DNA of 64,000 nt from Streptomyces capitiformicae (GTDB lineage Bacteria; Actinomycetota; Actinomycetes; Streptomycetales; Streptomycetaceae). The notes beneath the pieces are model-generated. The model had not been told where the DNA came from and searched no databases. It worked only from the letters and a program-made list of their open reading frames with translations. The position numbers and the translations under genes were made by a program. Below, piece after piece: positions 57,785-64,000 of this stretch. Within the stretch, counting starts at the first letter, position 1, and every line of letters starts with the position of its first letter. The DNA is taken from positions 10,671,486 through 10,735,485 of the forward strand of contig NZ_CP022161.1 in NCBI RefSeq assembly GCF_002214185.1, read 5' to 3'.

Positions 57785-60004
57785 ATGGGCAGAGGCCTGC
57801 TTTCACTGGTTCTCACCGCGGTCACCGGCGCCGCGTTACTCACGGCCCCGGCGTCCGCCGCTCCCCCGCCCATGCCGCCGGACGTGTACCGACCGGTCCG
57901 TGGGCCGGCCGCCCCGGCGGAGTACCGCTACCTCCAGAAGACCCTGCCAGGAGAGTCGATTCCGCGCCACGCCCATGACCTCGCCGCGGCACAGGCCCGT
58001 GACCTGCCCGCCGTCGGCGGGCGCTGGAGGGGCGTCGGTCCCACCAACATCGGCGGGCGCGTCGTCTCCCTCGCGCTCGACCCGAACCGCACGGACACCC
58101 TGTACGCGGCGGCCGCGAGCGGCGGGCTGTGGCGTAGCACCGACGCCGGGGAGACGTTCCACTCGGTGTGGCCCGACAGCCGGACGCAGGCCATGGGCTC
58201 GGTCGCCACCGCCCCGGACGGCACCTTGTACGCGGGCACCGGTGAGCCCAACCCGGGCGGCGGAAGCATCACATACGAGGGGACGGGGCTGTACCGGAGC
58301 AGGGACGGGGGCCGGACCTGGACGTCTCTCGGTCTGCGCGACTCCGGTGCGATCAGCGCCATCACCATCGACCCCGCCGACCCCCGCCGCATCTACGTCG
58401 CCGCCGCGGGCTCGCTGTACAACGGCGGCGGCGACCGGGGCGTGTACCGCTCCGACGACGGGGGCTCCACCTGGGAACGGATCCTCGCCGGCGCCAACGA
58501 GTTCACCGGCGCCACCGAGATCGTGGTCGACGGCGACCGGCTGTACGCCGTGCTGTGGGACAAACGTCGCCGCCCCGATCTGCGGACGTACGGCGGTGTG
58601 GGCTCCGGCGTCTTCCGCAGCACCGACGGCGGTGAGAGCTGGCAACGGCTCGGCGGCGGCCTGCCCGCCGCGGGCTCCGACGTCGGCCGTATCGGCCTGG
58701 GCGTCGCGGGCGACCGGCTCTACGCGATCGTCAACAAGGCCAGTGGCCCCTTCGAAGGTTTCTACGCCTCCACCGACGGCGGCGACAACTGGACCCGCAC
58801 CCCCGACAACCAGGCCCTCACTGACTCACAGTCCAGCTTCGGCTGGTGGTTCGGCAAGGTGTGGATCGACCCCCGCGACACCGAGCACGTACACGTCGCC
58901 GGGGTCGCACTGCTGACCACGAAGGACGGCGGCGCCACCTGGACGGCCGACGACACGAGCATGCACGTCGACCACCACGCCATGGTGTGGGACCCGCGCC
59001 GCCCGGGCCGGGTCTACCTCGGCAACGACGGCGGCGTCTACCGCTCCGACTCCGGCGGGGACGGCGGCTGGGTCAAGTCCCGCCACCAGCCGTACACCCA
59101 GCTCTACAGCGCGGCGATCAGCCCTCAGGACACCACCCGCATCTCCGGCGGTTCCCAGGACAACGGCTCGCTGCGCTCCTGGGGCGGGGAGAAGTTCAAC
59201 GAGTACCTCGGCGGCGACGGCGAGGAGAACCTGATCGACCCGACCGACGTGAACAAGGTCTTCGCCTGCTACCAGTACGGCAACTGCTTCCGCTCCACCG
59301 ACGGCGGCGACACCCTCACGTACTTCGCCGACAGGACGACGTACCAGCGCCGCAACTGGTTCACACCAGTAGTCTTCGACCCGCGCGACCCCAAGGTCCT
59401 CTACTACGGATCCGAGGTCGTCAACCGCTCCACGGACGGCGGCGAGACCTGGCAGCCCATCAGCCATGATCTGTCCGGCGGCCCAGGCCCCGACCCTATC
59501 TACACCAACTACGGCACGATCACCTCGATCGCCCCGGCGGGCGACGGACGCACCGTGTACGCCGGCACGGACGACGGCCGCGTCTGGGTCACCAGGGACC
59601 TCGGAGCGACGTGGACGAAGTTGGCCGAGGGGCGGCCCTGGGTGACCCGCGTGGTCGTCGACCCGAAGAACCCGAACCGGGTCTGGACCACGCACTCCGG
59701 CTACCGCTCCGGCTCCGCGCTGCCTCACGTGTACGGCAGCACCGACGGCGGCAGGCACTGGCGGAACCTGTCGGGCAACCTGCCGGCGGCGCCCGTCAAC
59801 GACCTGGTCGTCGCGCGGGGCGGCATCCTGTACATCGCCACCGACCAAGGCGTGTTCACCAGCGTCACGAGCGGCGGCCGCTGGCTGCGCCTCGGACGCG
59901 GCATGCCGCAGGTACCGGTCGACGACATCGAGTACGACGCGGGACACCACCGTCTGGTGGCCGCGACGTTCGGCAGAGGCTTCTACGAACTGACCACTCG
60001 CTGA
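57785..60004 (+). CDS. Secreted Asp-box (BNR/sortilin-like) beta-propeller protein
   Basis: A 739-residue extracellular protein: signal peptide (LLSLVLTAVTGAALLTAPASA) from ATG 57785, which has GGAGAGG 6 bases upstream. About ten Asp-boxes S-x-D-x-G-x-x-W occur along the chain (STDGGESW, SDDGGSTW, TKDGGATW, STDGGETW and others), giving one or two beta-propellers. WRGVGPTNIGGRVVSLALDP near the start and YNYG-like blocks resemble VPS10/GH74-type 'photosystem' propellers annotated as glycosyl hydrolases. No catalytic residues are certain. It ends at a strong terminator. Confidence 0.88.
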   Translation: MGRGLLSLVLTAVTGAALLTAPASAAPPPMPPDVYRPVRGPAAPAEYRYLQKTLPGESIPRHAHDLAAAQARDLPAVGGRWRGVGPTNIGGRVVSLALDPNRTDTLYAAAASGGLWRSTDAGETFHSVWPDSRTQAMGSVATAPDGTLYAGTGEPNPGGGSITYEGTGLYRSRDGGRTWTSLGLRDSGAISAITIDPADPRRIYVAAAGSLYNGGGDRGVYRSDDGGSTWERILAGANEFTGATEIVVDGDRLYAVLWDKRRRPDLRTYGGVGSGVFRSTDGGESWQRLGGGLPAAGSDVGRIGLGVAGDRLYAIVNKASGPFEGFYASTDGGDNWTRTPDNQALTDSQSSFGWWFGKVWIDPRDTEHVHVAGVALLTTKDGGATWTADDTSMHVDHHAMVWDPRRPGRVYLGNDGGVYRSDSGGDGGWVKSRHQPYTQLYSAAISPQDTTRISGGSQDNGSLRSWGGEKFNEYLGGDGEENLIDPTDVNKVFACYQYGNCFRSTDGGDTLTYFADRTTYQRRNWFTPVVFDPRDPKVLYYGSEVVNRSTDGGETWQPISHDLSGGPGPDPIYTNYGTITSIAPAGDGRTVYAGTDDGRVWVTRDLGATWTKLAEGRPWVTRVVVDPKNPNRVWTTHSGYRSGSALPHVYGSTDGGRHWRNLSGNLPAAPVNDLVVARGGILYIATDQGVFTSVTSGGRWLRLGRGMPQVPVDDIEYDAGHHRLVAATFGRGFYELTTR

Positions 60005-60107
60005 CCGAAAGTGCACTCCGTGACGCGGACCCCGAGCCCCGACCGCAGCGATGCGGGTTCGGGCCGACAGCCAAAAAGAGCGATGGCCAGCCCGGGATCC
60101 GAGGACC

Positions 60108-60134
60108 CCGGGGGAGGCTGACAGCCTCCCCCGG
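60108..60134 (+). terminator. Hairpin after the Asp-box protein gene
   Basis: Arms CCGGGGGAGGCTG and CAGCCTCCCCCGG are perfectly complementary around one A, in practice an 11-bp stem with a 5-base loop. It lies 104 bases beyond the stop of the propeller gene. Confidence 0.85.
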
Positions 60135-60189
60135 CACCGGCCGACACACCCGGCCCGCCGGGGCCACACGAAGGAAACCCACAGCCAGG

Positions 60190-60608
60190 TGACGTACATC
60201 GTCAAGATAGCGGCCGCGTGGCACCACCTGCGTATCCAGGAGATCGAACGCGGCAGTCACCGTCCGGGACAAGAAGTCCTTGCCGCGGTCCACCCGCACC
60301 TTCTCCGGCAGACCACCGAACGGGCCGTAAGGCTCCTCGCGCAGGACCGCGGAACGCAGCGCGGCCAGCACCGACTCCCGCGACGGATCTCCCGGCGTGA
60401 TCGCGACGCCAGTGATCGCGTTCGTAACACAGTCGGTGAACCAGGTGATCCACGGCCTGCAGGACTTGCCATCGACATCGACCAGCACCGGAGCCTGGAC
60501 GTGATCGGTCTCCCACACCTGGTTGCGCCAGCCCCGCAGCCGGGCCAGGAACACATCATGTTGGCCGCCCGCTCCCCACCCGCAAGCCCCTGGAACCAGT
60601 CCCGCCAC
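60190..60608 (-). pseudogene. Remnant of a TniA/Mu-type (rve) transposase
   Basis: The minus strand has LARLRGWRNQVWETDHVQAP, which contains the first catalytic Asp, then RPWITWFTDCVTNAITGVAI, then LPEKVRVDRGKDFLSRTVTA with the second Asp. The sequence fails about 15 residues later, before the Glu. A neighbouring frame upstream (60609-60667) carries more of the same protein. This matches Streptomyces TniA-like transposases and is dead. The broken tniQ at 22.6 kb belongs to the same class but is 37 kb away. Confidence 0.75.
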
Positions 60609-60765
60609 CCGTGAGGATGCGGCCGATCAGGGCGGCATACCGTGATGAGCAGCGCTATGAGCTGCATAAATACGGTATTTGCTCCATACGGTGAGCTTGC
60701 GCGTCAACGCCAGGATCACAAGCTGGGCCTGACAACCACCCTCCTCCTGAAACGGAGCCCTCTAG

Positions 60766-61164
60766 GTGAGACGCGCACGCGTAAGAGGCCGACTGGCCGC
60801 TGCGACCGTCGGCGCCGCGCTGGCTGCGGGAACCGTCCTGCTTAGCGCCCCAACGGCCCACGCCCAACCCACCCCGCCACGCCCGGTCGTCTTCTACCCG
60901 CCAGGCCCGGTCGTCTTCGTCCCGCCCAACCCGATCCTGCCCAACTACCTGGACGACCTGCCCTTCTACCCGCCGGACCCGATCCTGCCCAACTACCTGG
61001 ACGACCTGCCCTTCTACCCGCCGGGCCCGATCCTGCCCAACTACCTGGACGACCTGCCCTTCTGGCCGCCGGACCCGATCCAGCCGCCAGGCGATGGCGG
61101 CGGTGACGGTGACGGTGACGGCGGCAGTGATGCCGGCGGCGACGGCGACATCGTGCTGAACTGA
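60766..61164 (+). CDS. Small secreted protein with a 16-residue proline-rich repeat
   Basis: A 132-residue protein from GTG 60766. A signal peptide (LAAATVGAALAAGTVLLSAP, cleaved near AHA-QP) is followed by PPRPVVFYPPGPVVFVPPN, three copies of PILPNYLDDLPFYPPD (residues 56-71, 72-87, 88-103; DNA 60931-61074), and a Gly/Asp tail. The repeats are nearly identical at DNA level, suggesting recent duplication. Tyr, Asp and Pro spacing is regular and could bind calcium or another surface. No related family is known to me. It lies just beside a transposase remnant. Confidence 0.7.
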   Translation: MRRARVRGRLAAATVGAALAAGTVLLSAPTAHAQPTPPRPVVFYPPGPVVFVPPNPILPNYLDDLPFYPPDPILPNYLDDLPFYPPGPILPNYLDDLPFWPPDPIQPPGDGGGDGDGDGGSDAGGDGDIVLN

Positions 61165-61172
61165 CCAGCCCC

Positions 61173-61207
61173 GGGGTGGCCATCGCGGGAAATCGCGGTG
61201 CCACCCC
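61173..61207 (+). terminator. Hairpin after the repeat protein gene
   Basis: GGGGTGGC and GCCACCCC-like arms (61173-61179 / 61201-61207) with additional inner pairs CGCG/CGCG around GGAAAT. It lies 8 bases after the stop. Confidence 0.7.
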
Positions 61208-61338
61208 GCCGGGTCCTCAGGCATCTTGGCAGGGGCAGGCGGCGCTCCCCGGCGTTATAGCCCAGGCGGTCCCACAACTCATCCGTTCCGTGCCAACGTG
61301 CACTCGTCGGGATTGAAAACACGTGCTGACCTTGAGTT

Positions 61339-62813
61339 TTATCCAGTTCGTCGGGGTTTGGTGCCGACCTTGTGGTGGGTGGGTCGCTGGTAGGGCTGGC
61401 CTGTAGCGAGGACTCTGCCCACGTCATAGCGGGCGGCGGGGTGCCGGTTCTTCGATCCTGATGGGCGGCCGGGTCCGGGGCGTGTGGGTTTTGGTGCCCT
61501 GGCTGGTGAAGCGGTCTCGGGGCGGAGGTTTCTGAACCCCCGTCGGACGCGGGCCGGGGTGAGCCGTTCGGGCGGGATCGGTTTCTCCCAGGGGTACCGC
61601 AAGTCTTGTGCGAGGGGGCGGGCGAGCCGGAGCTGGGTGTGCGCGGCAACCACGAGCCACGTCCAGCGGTCCGCGGCCTCGGGGGTGCGGATCTTGGGAC
61701 AGGTCCAGCCCAGGGTCTGCTTCCAGAAGCGGAAGGTGTGCTCGACATCGAATCTTCTCAGGAAGGTCTGCCAGCAGCGGTCGACGTCAGCCGCGGTGGC
61801 GCCGGTCTTGGACCACCACAGCCAGACCGGCTTCGGATCACCGCCCGAGGACAGGTGCTCGACCTAAGGCGGACCACCGTGCCCTCGATGACGGGCAGTT
61901 CCGTCGTGTGGTCGAGCCAGGCCGCCCGTCGGGTCAGCCTCGGGTGGAGCCGGTCCCAGGCCCTGGCAGTCGCCTTCCCGTAGCGGCGGGTGTCGGTGAC
62001 CGTGGCCGCATGCTCGTCGCCCCAGGTGTCGGGCTTGCCGAAAACGAACTCGCCTCCGTGCTTGGGCGGACGTCCACCATCGGGATGCTCCCGGTGGAAC
62101 TCCTCGCGGGAAGGTGCCGGCCGGCGCATCACCCGGTCTGAGCGAGTCCGTCCCAGGATCTCGATGGGCAGGTCAGCCAGCAGGTGAGCAAGGCGCGGGG
62201 CGTCGTAGCCGGCGTCGACCACGATCATGATGTCCGGATCGCCCGTCTGCCACTGCCCTGCCGCGACGAGGCGGTCGACGACCTCCCGGATCTGCGCGGT
62301 GGTGACCGCGGCGACATCCGCACCGGGCTCCAGCCGGATCGCATCCAGGACCGCCGTCCACGACGTCCGGCCGGTCTCCAGGGCAGCCACGATCGAATAG
62401 GGCCAGCCGGGGATCACGAGGTGCTTGTTGTCGCTGTATCCGTAGGCGTGGCAACAGCACCGGTCAGGGGCGGTATCCGCGTCCGGCCGCAGCCACGGTG
62501 ACACGTCAACGGCCAGGACCAGGCGGCCGTCGGCCGCCTTCGGCAGCGGGACGCAGACCAGGGCCCGTCGCAGCCGGTCCACGTCGAGGCGCCCATGGTT
62601 CAGTCCCGCGTACACAGCTCCGTGCCCACGCCGATGTTCCGGCGCGAGTGCCAGACCGGCCAGCGTCTTCACCGGGCCGTCCGCACACAGCAACGCGTCG
62701 GTGAGCTCGAACATTGCGTCCCTCCGGGCCGTCATGGACGCGTACAACTCCGTCCGGAAGTGTGACAGCACCCCGAACGGCTCCCGCTGGACATCGTGAT
62801 GCAGCAGACTCAC
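61339..62813 (-). pseudogene. IS701/NF041680-type transposase with one frameshift
   Basis: From GTG 62813 the protein starts SLLHHDVQREPFGVLSHFRT and carries AVDVSPWLRPDADTAPDR (first Asp region), DIMIVVDAGYDAPRLAHLLA (second Asp) and GRPPKHGGEFVFG. At about 61867 a single G is lost: the expected RVEHLSSGGDPKPVWLWWSK continues in the next frame, with CWQTFLRRFDVEHTFRFWKQ (catalytic Glu in EHTF) and VARVRRGFRNLR to the stop at 61339. Without the shift it would be complete, about 490 residues. Terminal repeats could not be identified. The element has interrupted the DNA polymerase fragment beyond. Confidence 0.85.
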
Positions 62814-62939
62814 TCCTACGGCCTTCGGTTGATCCCTTGCCTCTGTGACGGAGCACAGGATCAGACGAAGGCCGCCCCGCTGTACGGCAGTTATCACCAT
62901 GAGTGATCAAGTTCGAGGAACGATTCGACCCGCGAGGAT

Positions 62940-63700
62940 AAGACTCAAGCCGACGGACAACTCACCCCCCGGCCAGCACCGGCTGGCCGACGTGCTCGAC
63001 GCCGCCCGGCTGCTGCGGCCCGTCGACCGCCGGCATCTGGACGGCGGCGAGCGGTGGCTGAAGGGCCCGGCCGTCATGTCCGCGGTCGCCGAGCGGATCG
63101 CCCAGGCCGTCGGCGGCGACCCCGCCCGCGCCGTACGCCTGCTGGCCGAGACGGAGGCCACCGGCCAGTCCTGCATCCTCACCCCCGCCGACCTCGGCCT
63201 GGGCAGACCGCACTTTCCCGAGCCGTCCGTCGTGGGCGCGGGCCCGGAGCCCGGCTCGGGGATGCGGCTGCTGAGGCAGCGGTGCGAGGCCGGGATGATC
63301 GCCCGCGGCCTGGACCGCGACGAACGCGCCGTACGACAGCTCGACTACGAGCTGGACGTCATCGGTCCGCTCGCCGGATTCGAGGCGTACTTCCTCGCCG
63401 TGGCTGAGGTGGTCGCCGATACCCGGGCGCTGGGAATCCGGGTCGCCGCGCGCGGATCCGGCGCGGGCAGCATGGTCAACCACTCCTTGTTCATCGCCAC
63501 AGCCAATCCCATCGAGCATCACTTGCTGTTCGAACGCTTCGTCAATGAGCGCCGCGCGTCGCTTCCTGACATCAACCTCGACGTGGAGTCCGAGCGGCGG
63601 CTGGAGGTGTACGACGCGATCATCGAGCGGTTCGGGAAGGAGCGGACGGCGGTCACCGGCATGCCCGAGACCTATCGTGCCCGGCACGCCCTGCGCTTCC
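62940..63700 (+). pseudogene. dnaE: Internal fragment of DNA polymerase III alpha subunit (DnaE2-like)
   Basis: The frame includes RLADVLDAARLLRPVDRRHL, RCEAGMIARGLDRDERAVRQ, LDYELDVIGPLAGFEAYFLA, the active-site strand VAARGSGAGSMVNHSLFIA and SLPDINLDVESERR with the catalytic aspartates, then METYRARHALR. Everything before and after is missing, and foreign sequence starts at about 63690. The layout matches error-prone DnaE2 more than the replicative enzyme. The fragment lacks PHP, fingers and tail and is inactive. Confidence 0.85.
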
Positions 63701-64000
63701 CTGTCAAGTTCAGCGTGTTGAGGACCAAGCGCCGAACTTGCCGTTCTGATCCTCCTGCAGGAAGACAGCCAACCCGACCGACGGCTAAACGAGTCGGTGA
63801 TGCGAGGGCGGCGGGCGCACTACGTCCGTGCCGAAGCGCCCGCAGAGTCGTTCTGCCGCAACCTCAGCCGTACGCCTTGTGGAGCAGTAGGCGCACGGTG
63901 AGGGCCGTCGTCCCCGTCTCCGTACAGGCCGTCCGGCCTCTCCAGCGCGGTGTTGCCGGAGGCGGGGCTGGCGAAATGCCATAGCAGGCAGCAGATCGGC
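63700..64000. other. Unassigned segment with a block also seen at 43.8 kb
   Basis: No coherent gene. The last 50 bases resemble 43,805-43,855: on the minus strand both read PICC-L/V-L-x-x-FA-x-P-x-SGN. The shared piece may be the start of an unrecognised gene or element present in two broken copies. Confidence 0.4.

Overview
The window is high-GC actinobacterial DNA. Gene style (GTG and TTG starts, 4-base stop/start overlaps), DUF317, AbfB fusions, dense regulation and a conserved response regulator / sensor kinase / 2-oxoglutarate decarboxylase block all point to Streptomyces. It mixes intact gene blocks with long stretches of broken genes and mobile-element remnants, as seen in variable or terminal chromosome parts. 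Frameshifts and truncations cluster in the remnant zones and spare the intact operons, so most look like real decay rather than sequencing error, though this cannot be proved here.

Layout. 1-1.26 kb: end of a response regulator plus its sensor kinase. 1.3-2.5 kb: remnants (DUF6624-like, IS5, ANTAR, a frameshifted small gene). 2.7-5.5 kb: membrane proteins and an ABC exporter. 5.8-14.7 kb: part of a biosynthetic cluster. One arm (glycosyltransferase, asparagine synthetase, TenA-like protein, cytochrome P450, ferredoxin) runs leftwards to a nested-palindrome terminator; a divergent arm (metK, adenosine/sugar-type kinase, truncated metH) makes and recycles S-adenosylmethionine. metH is cut at a sharp junction to an alpha/beta hydrolase - SDR - SDR - TetR operon (14.6-18.0 kb). 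18.0-19.2 kb holds a dead rhamnosidase and a dead esterase. 19.4-21.6 kb encodes an RsbU-like phosphatase with a C-terminal anti-sigma-type kinase domain. 21.6-24.6 kb carries an IS5-like element, a broken tniQ and a truncated tnpB.

24.8-31.9 kb: sugar permease, GH3 glycosidase, spermidine-synthase-like protein, two-component system, then only the N-terminus of 2-oxoglutarate decarboxylase. 31.9-35.6 kb is another remnant zone (frameshifted alcohol dehydrogenase with a strong operator, clpC 3' remnant with tandem expansions, intact SDR, VapBC remnant). 35.7-43.7 kb is an arabinoxylan locus: a sigma factor fused to an anti-sigma-like zinc motif, membrane segments and an AbfB arabinose-binding domain; a GH10-GH62 xylanase/arabinofuranosidase; an SGNH esterase truncated by IS3 DNA; and a GH43-AbfB enzyme. 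The sigma factor and the GH43 enzyme share the same sensor/binding domain, suggesting a membrane-tethered sigma factor that senses arabinoxylan.

43.9-48.5 kb: homoserine dehydrogenase, aldehyde dehydrogenase and a vestige of an aspartase/fumarase start, then a convergent succinate-semialdehyde dehydrogenase. 50.6-55.6 kb: phage/ICE-like island (PAPS-reductase-like protein with an apparent ATT start, C5 methyltransferase, protein with two DnaB-N domains, frameshifted DUF317 protein), followed by a PDDEXK-like nuclease. 57.8-61.2 kb: secreted Asp-box propeller protein, transposase remnant and a small secreted protein with a 16-residue repeat. 61.3-64 kb: frameshifted IS transposase beside a fragment of DNA polymerase III alpha.
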